From positions 1 to 57,507 of the IMG/VR virus record IMGVR_UViG_3300045944_000157: a stretch of DNA of 57,507 bases; one strand, written 5' to 3'. Both the position numbers and the translations under genes were made by a program. The notes under the pieces are model-generated. The model saw nothing but the letters and a program-made list of their open reading frames with translations, made no database searches and had not been told where the DNA came from. The DNA is from a virus. Shown here piece by piece: positions 46,354 to 57,000 of this stretch. Within the stretch, counting starts at the first letter, position 1. The number at the start of each line of letters is the position of its first letter.

Positions 46354-46361
46354 GAGAAACA

Positions 46362-47084
46362 ATGTCAGACGAACAGTTTGTCCAAGCCATGCAGGCACTG
46401 CATGAACTTGGAGATCAAGTGGCTGTCCCAATGAAGGGCGGCAAGTCCTACGTCATGGTCAAGGACCGCATCGAAATCTTCCGCAAGGAATTCGGTGATC
46501 GCTTCGGTATCAGGACTGAGGTTGATTACAAGGAAGGCTTCGATCAGGGAGCGCCGGTCGTGGCGTCTGCCTTCATCCTCAACAGCGAGGGACTTGTGAT
46601 CGCATCCGGATGGGCTGTCGAGTTCGTCGGCTCGACCAAACTGACCGATGCCTCGCCGGTCGAGGTGGCTGAGACGAGCGCGATAGGACGCGCCTTGGCC
46701 TGCTTCGGCCTGCATGGTGGAGAGTACGCCTCACTGGATGAGATGCAGACCCACCAGAGGAAGGAAGAATTCCGCGCGGCACCACGCACTGTGGCCAAGC
46801 CAGCCAATGGCAACGGTCCCGACAGACCAGTTGAGCAGAAGCCAATGCCAAGCAGATGGTACGTACCGACTGTCGATGACTGGGAAATCCAGCCCGACGA
46901 AGCGGCGCAGAATGTCATGGACGAGATCGACCGCATCGATACCACCCATGAACTCGGCAAATACTGGGGTGAACTCAAGCCGTCGCTTGACACCCTCAAG
47001 AAATTTGCGGGAGCGCAGGACATTATCGCAGAGATCAAGGCCACGTTCGCAACGCGGCACAACACAGTGGGGTCAAGGAAATGA
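46362..47084 (+). CDS. ssDNA-annealing protein candidate (ERF/Sak-like)
   Basis: 240 residues; behind AGGAGAAACA. The N-terminal ~115 residues contain YVMVKDRIEIFRKEFGDRFG, a GWAVEFVGSTKLTDASPVEV line and SPVEVAETSAIGRALACFGL, the SAIGRAL box of ERF/Sak-type annealing proteins. A Pro/Gln linker and a helical C-terminus (LGKYWGELKPSLDTLKKFAG) follow. It should anneal ssDNA produced by the preceding exonuclease. Assignment by motif and operon context. Confidence 0.65.
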   Translation: MSDEQFVQAMQALHELGDQVAVPMKGGKSYVMVKDRIEIFRKEFGDRFGIRTEVDYKEGFDQGAPVVASAFILNSEGLVIASGWAVEFVGSTKLTDASPVEVAETSAIGRALACFGLHGGEYASLDEMQTHQRKEEFRAAPRTVAKPANGNGPDRPVEQKPMPSRWYVPTVDDWEIQPDEAAQNVMDEIDRIDTTHELGKYWGELKPSLDTLKKFAGAQDIIAEIKATFATRHNTVGSRK

Positions 47085-47632
47085 GTGACTGGGGTAGAGC
47101 ACGCAGCAATCGTGGCCGTGGAAACTATGACGACAGGGATGATGACAGGCAGCAGCAGAGGTTCCCCAACAATGGCGGTCTGTTCCCGGTCAAGGATAAG
47201 CGTTCGGACAATTCGCCCGACATGAGCGGCACCATCCTGATTGCCGACGATGTGCTCGACTACATCGTGCGTGAGGCACAGAACGGCAACGAGGTGCTGA
47301 TGGAACTGAAGGGCTGGCGGCGCATCTCGCGCAACAACACCAACTACGAGAGCATCGCCATCAACATCCCGTACAATGTCCGCATGGAAGAGGGCGGCAA
47401 CCCCACCTACAGGTCACAGCGCGGTGGCGGCAGGCGTTACAGCCAGCCACAGAGACGCAGGGATGATGACCGTGGTGATCCGCAGGGCAACCGCTACTCG
47501 CAGCAAAGCGGTCGTGGCAGATACGACGAACGCAACCCGCCGCCACGCAGGAATGATGACGACGAGTTCTCGCGTGGCGACCGGATGCCAGACTTTCTGC
47601 GCGACGATGACGATGATGCCCCACCGTTCTGA
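47081..47632 (+). CDS. SSB-like protein with acidic tip
   Basis: 183 residues. A short folded core (about residues 45-110: MSGTILIADDVLDYIVREAQ, VLMELKGWRRISRNNTNYES) and a long Arg/Gly/Gln-rich linker end in DDDDDAPPF, which mimics the DDDIPF tip by which SSBs recruit partners. An OB-fold is not obvious by eye. Lies between the annealing-protein candidate and an HNH gene. Confidence 0.6.
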   Translation: MSDWGRARSNRGRGNYDDRDDDRQQQRFPNNGGLFPVKDKRSDNSPDMSGTILIADDVLDYIVREAQNGNEVLMELKGWRRISRNNTNYESIAINIPYNVRMEEGGNPTYRSQRGGGRRYSQPQRRRDDDRGDPQGNRYSQQSGRGRYDERNPPPRRNDDDEFSRGDRMPDFLRDDDDDAPPF

Positions 47633-47981
47633 CCGGGAGTACCGGGTAGTTTACACACGGCGCAAGCGGAAGGAAGACCCGTTCCGTTTGCGTTCTTTCT
47701 CCTATCTCTACTTCATCCGTGGCAAGCCGTGCCTTCAGTGCGGCTCACCCGGTGAGGCCCACCACATCCAGTACGCACAGCCACGAGCACTGGGACGCAA
47801 GACCGGCGATCAGTACGCAGTTCCCTTGTGCCATCCCTGCCACATGAAACTGCACAACGATGGCATACCGGAGCGGACGTGGTGGGCCTTGCGTGGAATT
47901 GATCCAGTGAAATGGGCAGAGAGAAGCTACGAGGAATGGAGCAAGGAGCATGGCGTACACAACGACGACACCGGTTCTTAG
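47616..47981 (+). CDS. HNH-type nuclease (DUF968/NinG-like)
   Basis: 121 residues from the ATG at 47616. KPCLQCGSPGEAHHIQYAQP, then AVPLCHPCHMKLHNDGIPER: two CxxC pairs and HH/H residues of an HNH-like zinc nuclease as in phage recombination genes. The start overlaps the end of the SSB-like gene in another frame. Probably processes recombination intermediates. Confidence 0.65.
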   Translation: MPHRSDREYRVVYTRRKRKEDPFRLRSFSYLYFIRGKPCLQCGSPGEAHHIQYAQPRALGRKTGDQYAVPLCHPCHMKLHNDGIPERTWWALRGIDPVKWAERSYEEWSKEHGVHNDDTGS

Positions 47982-48801
47982 TGCGACGGGGATCGCGCCG
48001 GTTCAGATCGGCAACCAGATATTCAACGGGCCACCTATGTGGGCGGATGCACAGATAGCAATTGGTGACCCACGCAATGTCATCGTCGCCGGGAAGAAGC
48101 TGAAGGTACTGTCGAGGTTTGAGCAGGGCAGGAACCGGCTTCAGCGCAATTTCGGTGAGGAGAAGCAAGGCATCGACTGGTACTACGAAGCGGTGCCGGT
48201 CGAGGAAGTGATCGATGCGCTTGGCTGGTGGAACCCGATGCAGTCCGGTCGCCCCAAGCTGTATGCCCAGAAGCTGCTCGACGGTCTGCCGTCTCCGTGT
48301 CCCGGCAAGGGGTTTCGCTGGAAGGCGTGTGGCCTGATGCTCTTCACGCCGCCGGAAGTCGGACGGCACCGCTCCAAGAACCGCACCTCATCGGCAGGGT
48401 TGGCCCTGCTCAAGCACTGGGCTGAGAGCCGCCCGAAGTTCCGCCCGTTCTTCAATGCTTACTACAGTGAGAAGGCAGAGCGTGAGATCACCCTGATCTG
48501 CGTGGACCTTGCGCTGGGTGTGATGCCCGCTGCTTGGAAGCAGATCATGGAGCGCAACAAGCTGGTGGTTGAGGTGAAGTCGGAACAGATCAGGAAGAGC
48601 ATGCACGCACAGGCACAGGCCAACCAGACCTACAGTCAGGGAATTCAGTCAAACATGCTGGCGCAGCAGGCGATGCTGGCGCAGCAGGCCAACAGCATCA
48701 GTAACCAACTGTATGGAATGGGTCAGTCGGCAAGTCAGATTGGTCAGGGTCTTTTGGGAAATCTGTTTGGGGGAGGATTGAACATCAATGCAAGACGATG
48801 A
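47950..48801 (+). CDS. hypothetical protein with Gln/Gly-rich tail
   Basis: 283 residues. An N-terminal Thr-rich start (YTTTTPVLSATGIAPVQIG), a basic middle (GRPKLYAQKLLDGLPSPCPG) and a C-terminal region rich in Gln, Ala and Gly (MLAQQAMLAQQANSISNQLY). No enzyme motif. Located in the recombination operon; a structural or DNA-binding role cannot be distinguished. Confidence 0.5.
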   Translation: MAYTTTTPVLSATGIAPVQIGNQIFNGPPMWADAQIAIGDPRNVIVAGKKLKVLSRFEQGRNRLQRNFGEEKQGIDWYYEAVPVEEVIDALGWWNPMQSGRPKLYAQKLLDGLPSPCPGKGFRWKACGLMLFTPPEVGRHRSKNRTSSAGLALLKHWAESRPKFRPFFNAYYSEKAEREITLICVDLALGVMPAAWKQIMERNKLVVEVKSEQIRKSMHAQAQANQTYSQGIQSNMLAQQAMLAQQANSISNQLYGMGQSASQIGQGLLGNLFGGGLNINARR

Positions 48802-49255
48802 GGAAAGAGAAATCGAATTGCTGTCCTCGAAATTCGAGGCAGTGAAGATCGCCATGAACCAAGACAAGACGGGGTTCATCCTCAAGCTGTCGGTCCACCC
48901 GAACGATGCTCCGGAAGACATCATGCGTGATCCGGTTGGCACCCGCTATCTGGTGGTGGCTGTACGGATTGGCGATGAGGGTGAGGCGATTGCCTCACCT
49001 TCTCTTCGTGATGGGATCGTGGCGGTTAATCTGGCGGGACAGCTTGCACGGGACAGCCGCTTTCAGACATGGCTGGTGCAGCAGGAATTATCGGACGTGA
49101 TCTCCGAAGCCGCAGCCGCAGATGCCATCCGTACTCATTGCGGCGTGGTGTCACGTTCTGACCTTAAGACCAATGTGGCTGCACGCCGCCGGTTCCTTGC
49201 CCTGCGCGACGAATTCGCCAATGATCTGCGCCGTGGCACCGTACCAAAGGGGTAG
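48788..49255 (+). CDS. hypothetical acidic/helical protein
   Basis: 155 residues. EEREIELLSSKFEAVKIAMN and LVVAVRIGDEGEAI segments, then a C-terminus rich in Ala/Arg (VAARRRFLALRDEFANDLR). Overlaps the upstream gene by 14 nt and is followed by the integrase. No family recognised. Confidence 0.5.
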   Translation: MQDDEEREIELLSSKFEAVKIAMNQDKTGFILKLSVHPNDAPEDIMRDPVGTRYLVVAVRIGDEGEAIASPSLRDGIVAVNLAGQLARDSRFQTWLVQQELSDVISEAAAADAIRTHCGVVSRSDLKTNVAARRRFLALRDEFANDLRRGTVPKG

Positions 49256-49258
49256 ATT

Positions 49259-50104
49259 ATGGAAGAATATGAGTGGGCAATGAGCAGTTATGTGAGGTCG
49301 AAGAAGTTCGAAAAGCTTTCTCCGAACTCCAAGAGAATATACAGCGACGGCATCGATACTCTGGCACCGTACTTCAGCGGTGTCCTGTTGAAGGATATCG
49401 ACAGGCCGATGGTGATCGCGTTCCGTGACGCACACTACGATCAACCGGGCAAGTGCCGGGTGGCGATCAATGTCCTGAAGAACATCCTTCAACACGCTTA
49501 TGACAAAGGCTGGGTGACCGGCAATGTCGCCATGAACCTGCGCGACATGCCGCCGTCCAAGGAGATCGAACGCTGGCAGGAGGATGAGATCGACAGGTTC
49601 TGTTCGACCGCACCCTTCCACATCAGGGATGCCATGATGCTGGCGCTCTACACGGGGCAGCGACGTTCCGATCTGGTGCGCATGTGCTGGTCCGACATCA
49701 ATGAGGAGAGCGGGTTGCTTTATGTGAAGCAGCGCAAGACGGGCGTCGAGCTGTGGATACCCATCCATCCCAAGCTGCGCCGTCATCTCGACGGGATGCA
49801 GAAACGCAAGAGCGTGCGAACGGTCTTCGCCCAGAACCACATCCTGACAAACCATTATGGGATGCCGTGGGTGCCTGAAAGTTTGCGTGCGGCTTTCAAG
49901 CGTCACTGTGCCAAGATCGGTCTGACGGGAAAGCAGTTGCATGGTGTGCGTAAGACTACCGCGTCGATCCTTGGCGAACTTGGTTGCACCGCACTCCAGA
50001 TCATGGCGATCACCGGTCACCAGTCCCTCAAGGAGGTCCAGCGTTACACGGTGGGTGCAGAGAAGAGGCGATTGGCAGAGGAGGCCATGGCGAAATGGCA
50101 ATGA
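49259..50104 (+). CDS. int: tyrosine recombinase (integrase)
   Basis: 281 residues. Core-binding domain about residues 1-100, catalytic domain about 100-281. Arg 135 (YTGQRRSDL), Lys 160 (KQRKTG), HxxR at 228-231 (LHGVRKTT), His 254 (ITGHQSL) and the nucleophile Tyr 263 (QRYTVG) are all present. It integrates or resolves DNA at a specific site. No att core was identified by eye. Confidence 0.9.
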   Translation: MEEYEWAMSSYVRSKKFEKLSPNSKRIYSDGIDTLAPYFSGVLLKDIDRPMVIAFRDAHYDQPGKCRVAINVLKNILQHAYDKGWVTGNVAMNLRDMPPSKEIERWQEDEIDRFCSTAPFHIRDAMMLALYTGQRRSDLVRMCWSDINEESGLLYVKQRKTGVELWIPIHPKLRRHLDGMQKRKSVRTVFAQNHILTNHYGMPWVPESLRAAFKRHCAKIGLTGKQLHGVRKTTASILGELGCTALQIMAITGHQSLKEVQRYTVGAEKRRLAEEAMAKWQ

Positions 50105-50286
50105 ATGTAACGCTGAGAACCAAGAATGGGGGAGAGGTGATGACCAAAGACCTTGGTGGTCTTCCCGCCTTTCCTGAAATCATTAACCGGGGTGGGAAAC
50201 TCTATGTCCTGAGACGGGTTACGCCAGACAAGGAGAACGCCTTCTATCATGAGGCGAATGTCTTGGACATGGAAGAGGGGGAATAG
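50101..50286 (+). CDS. hypothetical small protein coupled to integrase
   Basis: 61 residues; the ATG overlaps the integrase stop (ATGA). NVTLRTKNGGEVMTKDLGGL, then NRGGKLYVLRRVTPDKENAF and a short acidic tail. No family recognised. Translational coupling suggests co-expression with the integrase. Confidence 0.5.
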   Translation: MNVTLRTKNGGEVMTKDLGGLPAFPEIINRGGKLYVLRRVTPDKENAFYHEANVLDMEEGE

Positions 50287-50643
50287 ATGGGGGAGGTTGT
50301 CGAACTTAACAATTACAAGGACATGACCCCACGCTTCTCGCTTGAGGCAACGATGGACGAGGAAGGATCATGGCGTGTGGCCATTACCGATTTCTATGAC
50401 GACAGGATGGATACCCATGCTGTCTACCGGGAGATCGCGGAGGCGCTGATCCCGATAGCCGGGGGTATGGTCCACAGTGCCGAAGACCTTGAGCCGACGA
50501 AGAATGGCTGCATCATGACCAGCATCCTGCTCTTCCAAGGCGGGCACATCGACTTCCGCTCCCATCCTCTGGACACCAAGGAAAGGAAGGATTGGGTTTG
50601 CTCTGCCCTCGACCGCATCAAGCGCAACGTGCGCAAGGGTTGA
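50287..50643 (+). CDS. hypothetical protein
   Basis: 118 residues. Strand-rich segments (PRFSLEATMDEEGSWRVAIT) and a helical C-terminus (KDWVCSALDRIKRNVRKG). No family recognised. Starts immediately after the preceding stop. Confidence 0.5.
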   Translation: MGEVVELNNYKDMTPRFSLEATMDEEGSWRVAITDFYDDRMDTHAVYREIAEALIPIAGGMVHSAEDLEPTKNGCIMTSILLFQGGHIDFRSHPLDTKERKDWVCSALDRIKRNVRKG

Positions 50644-50669
50644 TAAATGACCGTGAAGTACGATATAAA
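50640..50669 (+). promoter_or_regulatory. promoter candidate before the XRE-like repressor
   Basis: TTGATA at 50640-50645 and TATAAA at 50664-50669 with an 18-nt spacer. It lies 34 nt upstream of the repressor start and overlaps the stop of the preceding gene. It gives the repressor its own transcription, as expected for a lysogeny regulator. Confidence 0.6.
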
Positions 50670-50702
50670 TCGTGCGGGCATAATGGAACAGGGCGAACCA
50701 GT

Positions 50703-50951
50703 ATGAGTATCCATGCAACAAATCTGTGGGCCAGCATCGACAAGATTGCGGAGCAGGAAAACACCACGCTTCCAAGGCTTGCTTTGAAGGCGGGGCTTGA
50801 CCAATCAACCTTCAGCCATGCACGCCGCAAGCGGAACTGGATGAGCCTGAAGACACTGGCCCGCGTGCTCAATGCACACGACATCACCATCAGGGAATGG
50901 GCGCGTCTGGTCGATGACAAGATGCCGAACCCCGATCCTGAAAACGTATAA
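50703..50951 (+). CDS. short XRE-family repressor
   Basis: 82 residues. KIAEQENTTLPRLALKAGLD, then QSTFSHARRKRNWMSLKTLA and RVLNAHDITIREWARLVDD form an XRE helix-turn-helix (residues ~12-68) without a C-terminal peptidase or dimerisation domain. It resembles the N-terminal domain of phage CI/C2 repressors. It may block lytic transcription or regulate the integrase. The hairpins at 50963-50984 and 50989-51019 follow. Confidence 0.7.
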   Translation: MSIHATNLWASIDKIAEQENTTLPRLALKAGLDQSTFSHARRKRNWMSLKTLARVLNAHDITIREWARLVDDKMPNPDPENV

Positions 50952-50957
50952 CCAGAG

Positions 50958-51019
50958 AGGAGATGGATAGTTCTTCCGAACTATCCTCTGATGGCGGCGG
51001 TCAATCGATTGCCGCCATC
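50958..51019. terminator. convergent-gene hairpins
   Basis: Two hairpins lie between the repressor and the giant protein gene: GATAGTTC-TTCC-GAACTATC (about 50966-50985) and GATGGCGGC/GCCGCCATC (about 50990-51019, spanning the giant gene stop). Neither has a long U tract, so bidirectional termination is only plausible. Confidence 0.4.
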
Positions 51020-54000
51020 ACTTCATTGGCGCGTCCAACGAGATTGTCCTGACGATCCTTCAGCATCTTGATCCGCGCTTCCCTGCTCTCCTCGGTGCCC
51101 TTCTTGCTTTCCCTGATCTTCTTGATCTTGGTGCTGATCTTCTTGCGGGCATTCTCAAAGGCGTTGATGCGGGCGGCGATCTTGTACTCCTTCGGATACT
51201 TCTGGATGATCGACAGGTACATCGCATCGTCGTTATCCCTGCGGGCATCCTTCATTGCCTTGTGTACGCGCAGCACCTGATCCCTGCCCTCAATGTAGTC
51301 CTGTAGGTCGTTGCGCGTGGTGATGGTGCCGTAGGCTTTGCGCAGGAACGGAATGTCGGTGGCTTCGATCTCCATCTCCGGCAGTTCGCCGGTCGCCCCG
51401 CCATACATCAAGCGACCGGCGCGGGCCAGAAATGTCCCGGTGCCACCGGTAATCCAATCGACTGCATACTCGACCTGATTGGGGGAGTACTCCATCTTGC
51501 CGGGTATGTAATCTCCCTGCCGACCGGTTAGCTGGGACATCCAGTCCGCGATGGAAACAAACAGCGGATGGGTGTTGTTCCAGTATTGCTGGCTGCGGTT
51601 TTCTCCAACGTTATCATAGGGGCTGACCGGTGGCGCGATGGGCTTGCCGGTGAAGTCCTCATTCATGTAGAGGTCCACTACCGGGTCGATAATCGATGGT
51701 ACCACCCAGTTGAGGAAGGAGTTCGATCCGCCCATCGGGTTGAGGCTGTCGATCATCGTCATGCCGCCCGTGCTCATCAGTTCACCCATCGTGTACTTGC
51801 CACGCGCGGCACGGGACGAGGCGCGGCCCCAGTTGTAGATGCCGTTCATCAGGTACGGCATCGGTATCTTGAAGTAGCCGCGCTCACTGATGCCGAACGG
51901 GTCCATGAACACCATGTTATGTTCAAGCACGTGCGGCGGTATCTTGTCGTAGGTCTTCTCTCCGTCATCGTCTTCCGGGGAAAGCGCCGACATCAGCATG
52001 TCCTGCACGGCACCGGCTGCAAGCACCGACGCCCAGACATACTTCATCCGGCGCGAGCGGATGAACGGGTTGAGCAGCGCCATCGATCCCTGCATCGACG
52101 CATTGAAGAACATGTAGAAGGCGGTCATCATCGGTTTCATCTCGCCGCCCATATTGAAGTTGACGGTGAGGTTCTTGGCTGCGAATGCCGCCATCTCCTT
52201 TGCCCGCAACTGGTTCTGTGCATCGTGCGGGTCACCGCTGAGTTCAAGGTACTGGTCCCGAAGAACCTTGTAGGCGGCGAGACGGGTGCCGTTTTCAATG
52301 GCAAGGTTGTAGTCGGAGATAAACTTGCCAAGCGCCTTGAGCGGCTTCAGAACTTTGTGTTTGGCACCGGAGACATCCTCGGCCAGATGCTGGTTGATGT
52401 GGTCGATGGTGTCAGCCAGTTCACGGATGCCGAAGACGGCGGTATGTCCGCCATGCCTGCGGAATTCCTCATGCACCTTGGCCCACTCGCCGGTCGGGTT
52501 GCCGGAACGCAGCGACTGCCGCACCCCGTTGAGTGCCGGGAGAACCGAAGCGATCACCTTGCGGCGCACACCCTTGCGCTTCTGCTCGGACAGGTTGACC
52601 ATCGCCGCCTCAAGGTCGCGCAGCATGTTGGCGATCATGAACTCCGGATTGTAGCTGGTGCGGGTGGCGGCAAGGAACCGGTTGACTGCCGCCAGACCTT
52701 TGATCAGGGAGTGCATGCCGGTGTTCGAACCCAGCCCGGACTTCGATCCCATCGCCCTGACGATCTTGTCGTCTTTCATCTTGATGTAGAATTGCTGGCC
52801 ATCGACCTTGCCCTTGAGCACGGTCGGATCGGTCATCACCTGATTGTCCACTGACTGCACGACGGTGCCGGTCTTGACATCGTACCGGTATTTGGTCCTC
52901 GGCATCTGAAGGATTTCCGCCACGCCCGCCATCTGCGCCGGGTTGTCGAGGATCAGCTTGCGGAACGACTGCGCCACCTTGTTCTTCCCGGCCCGCACAA
53001 TCGTCTCTTGGTTCTGCATGATGGCGTGGGCAATCAGGTCACGGCCCATGCTTTCGCGGCCAAGGGCTGAGTAGTCTTCCTTACCCCTGATGTTGAAGCC
53101 CTTGCCGGTCTTGGCAAAGTCGGACATGTCCTCATCCCTGAGAGATGCTTCGCCAAGGAAGCCACGGATCGGCACGTAGTCCTGATAGGTATCGACCGGG
53201 GTGCCGTCCGGATGCAGCAGGGTGCGGAAGTCGGGGGTCAGTCCGGATGCCACGCGGATGTCGTTGGTGGACCTGACGATGGCCCGCATGCGGGAGCGCA
53301 CGGAGTTCGGATTGGTCGGCTCCATGAACTCCCGTGCAAATGGTTTGGTGGCAAACCAGTCGAGCACGGCCTGCGCCTCACCGTCACCCATGCCGGACCC
53401 GGCTTCGTACTGCATCGGTCGTTCGCCAGCGATGCGCTCGTTGCGCTTCTTCATCAGCGCATTTCGCTCCAGTGCATGCTGTGCATAGAGATAGAGTTCA
53501 GCCAGTGCGTGCTTGTGGTTGACCTTGTAGCCGTCGAGGAAACCGGCAACCCTTGGCGAGATGGTGCGTGCTTCGTCGTAGTCCCGGCGGGTGACGCTCA
53601 AGCCTTGGATGGTGTCCATCATCGGCTTGTAGAAGTCCTTGTCGTTGGCGGTCAGATGGGCGTCGGTCTGGCTGGAGTACAGTTGCTCCCTGAGATAGAC
53701 ATCGTTCTCGTTGGTGATGAAGCCGCCGTTCTTTTTCATGCGGTCGATCAGCCTGCCAATCGACAGCATGCGGTCCTGCAAGGAGATGATGGTGTCGTCG
53801 GCCTTCTCCTTCAGGAGAGCCTTCTGCCTGCCGCCGGGGATGGTCCAGTCGATCAGCTTGTGCAGGACAGGAGACAGGTTGTCGTAGGTGATCCTGTTGT
53901 GGACTTCGGACAGCCTGTCGATGGGTGGCACGGGCGGCACCCGTGTTCCGGTCGGTGCCGCCGCCGAATACTGTGGGTTTGCCTGCGCCTGTGCCTGCCG

Positions 54001-57000
54001 GACCATGGAGAAGAAAGGCTGGTCGCCCTTCTCGAAACTGTCCATCATCGGCTGAGTGAACATCAGGTCGTAGGTGTCGAGAGGAACGCCACCCTTCTGT
54101 TCGTCCATCCCCATCGCGGCATCCAAGCCACGATAGTAGTCGCCGTGCGCATGCCAAGACAGAACATGGTTGATCTCGTCCCGCTCCAGTCCGGCGGATT
54201 TCAGGATGTCATCCGGATCATAGTTGCGCCGGTTGCGGGTGACGTGCATCGCCGTCTTCAGCTTGTCGATCAGCGTCTCCGCGTCCTGCTTCTCGCTGTC
54301 GTGCTGGTACACGTCGTCATGGATGTTGTCCTGATGGTTTTTGTGCAATGCATTGATGAAGTCGAACATGTCTTCCCGTTCAGGCAGGGCTTCGGCGGCA
54401 CTGAGAGACGGTCCCTCGTCTATCCCCAGTTCCCACGGCTCCGGCTCCCACGTCGGAGGACGATCCCTGCTTTGCACGACTGAGTGCTCAAGAACTGCAC
54501 CGAATGGATCGGCAATGCCGCGTGTGATACGGGGAAGCTTGAGAAGGTAGCGGTTGACGATGGGTGAGACGGAGACATCTCCATAGGCGGTGTACTGGTT
54601 TCGCCCCTTCTCGTCCTGTGTCGTTTCCAATTCGCCATAACCCTCTGTCACGGCAACGCTTTCCGGAGAGCCGTGCCATGAGATGCCGTCATAGCCATGC
54701 TCGACTGCATGCCGGATCATGCGGCGGATCACATAGTCTTCCCAGTTCGATTTGAAGGGAGCGTTGGGGATAGCCAGTCGTTCCCGCGCCGCAGCCATCT
54801 CTTGGACCACATCGCTGTGCTCTTTCCTGACGGCATCGATCTGCGGTCCAAGATCGACCATTTCCTGTAGTCGCTCCTGCACCTGTCTGCGGTTGGTGAG
54901 TAGCCGCTCGTTCACCGCGCCACCGGTTTCGGCGCGTATCCTTTTCTCCATCTGTTGCAGCATCCATATCTGGTCAGCGATGACGACCTTCCTGCCTTCC
55001 AATTGGCGTTGCTTGTCGTAGAGAGCACGCGCCTCATTTCCCAACTGTTCGTACTTGGCTACGGCTGACTTGGAGTAGTAGCCAACCTTCGACCCCCGCT
55101 GATGAAGGTCGGACTGCATTTCCTCAAGGAACATGATACGTTTGCCGTCCCGTTCCACGTCCCTGAAACGGACGAAGGCCAGCACGTTCTCAAGCTTTCG
55201 CCTACCCTTGCCTGCGGGCACTGTCATGTGCCCGTTCTTGTCGAAGTAGTCCGGCTCCCCTTCCTTACCGGGGAAGGTGAGCGCCACTTCGGCATAGGTC
55301 TTGTCGGCCTTGCTGGTCTGGCTGCGCTCCACCCACTGCGGGCTGGATATCGCCGCTTGACCCAAGTCGGGGTGTGCCGGGTTGGCAAAGACGACAGCAC
55401 GCACATTGGGTCCGGACGCCTTGACGAAGTTCATGATGTCGTTGCGGTGGACTTCCTCACCTTTCGGCAAGTCCTGTAGCCACTGCTTGATGCCCAGCCA
55501 GTTCAGTTCATCCGGCTTGATCCCGGCACTGGACAGCATCTTGATCCAGTCATTCTTCGGTGCCGTCTCACGGGTGACCTTCTCAAGGAAGCGCATGGTG
55601 TCGAGATAGAAGTTGTCGGTCTTGAGCAGCGAGTAGGTGATGTCGTCGGGACCGCGCGGACCCAGCCCGCCATGACCAATCTCACGGTCGGCAATGCCAC
55701 CGGAGAAGATGGTGTCCATCAGGTCGGCGGCATCGTGCCGCTGCGACAGCCGCATCATCTTCTTGATGAAGTCGGCTATCTTTCTCAGCAGGCTGCGCTC
55801 CGGATTGCGGAACGCGGTCGGGTCGTTCATGTAGTGCCGCGCCATCTCGGCAATGGCTTCCTCGGCAAGGATGTTGGAGCTGGAGCCTTCGGCGCGGATG
55901 GCTGCGCGTTGCAGCCATGTGTACTTCTTGCCGGGAACCTTGGCGTTCACCGCATGCTGGAACAGGGTGTCCCATTCCTGCGGAGTAAGGAGATCAAGGC
56001 TGCGTAAGGCATGGATCAGTTCGTGGTTGAAGACCTGTTCCATCAACTGAGCACGCTGCTCGGTGGTCAGGTTCGGATTGTAGAGATCGTTGGCAATCCG
56101 GATCAGGTTGCCGATGACCCGCTTCATGCCATCCGGATCGGTGCGCTTGATGTCCTGTGAGGTGCCTTCGACAATACCGTCCGGCGCTTCTGGGTTGGTC
56201 AGCCGTGGCAGGATGCCGACATCCACCCGTCCCTTGCCCAGAACCTTTTCGCCGTAAGCTTTCAGGCTGTCGGCAACCGGACCCACCTGCTTGGTGAAGT
56301 CCTCCTCGATTGCCGCCTGCTTCTCTTCCGCTGTCTGCTGTTCTTTGTGCTGATTGCTTTCCGGGGAGTAGGCGGCATCGAAACCCTTCAACGCTTCGGT
56401 GGCTTCGTTCTCGGTGACGAATGTCTTGAGCAGCGTGTCACTGACCGTCCGCTGATCCTTGCCGGGGATGTGCTCATGCTGGAGTTCATGGATGCCGTAC
56501 TGAATACCCTTCGGGTCTTCGCTTACGGTGGCTTCCTTCTGCCGGTTGGCCGGGATGTTCTTGTCGATCCAGTCAAGCGCCTCTTCGCGTGTGGCAAAGT
56601 TCACCTTGCGGCCAACCTTCTTACCGTCCATCTCGACGGAGAACGGCTTCGCATCGGCTGACTGCACCGCTCTGACGACATACTCACGGGTGCGCCGCTT
56701 GCGCCCCTTGCCCGTCTTGTCCACCGTCTCGCCGGTTCCATGCGGTTCAATGATCTTGATGTACTGGTCCTTGTTGCCAGCCGCATGGGCATCGCCACGC
56801 TTCAGTATCTCGTTGAAGTAGGCTTCTGCCATCGGCTTGGAGACGCCCAGCGTTTTCCTGATCCTGTCGATGGACAGAGTGCCCTTGTCCCGCAAGGCGA
56901 CGACGGATTTCTTGTAATCGGTTTCGCTGATCGGTGAGACTTCCTCACCAATCTTCGGTGTCGCCGTTACCCGGCTGGCCTGCGGTGCTGATCCCTCCTG

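Noticed and set aside
51568-54483. Two 400-codon plus-strand frames opposite the giant protein
   Set aside because: They lie entirely opposite the giant minus-strand gene and have His/Arg/Val-rich, featureless products, as expected for antisense frames in GC-rich DNA.
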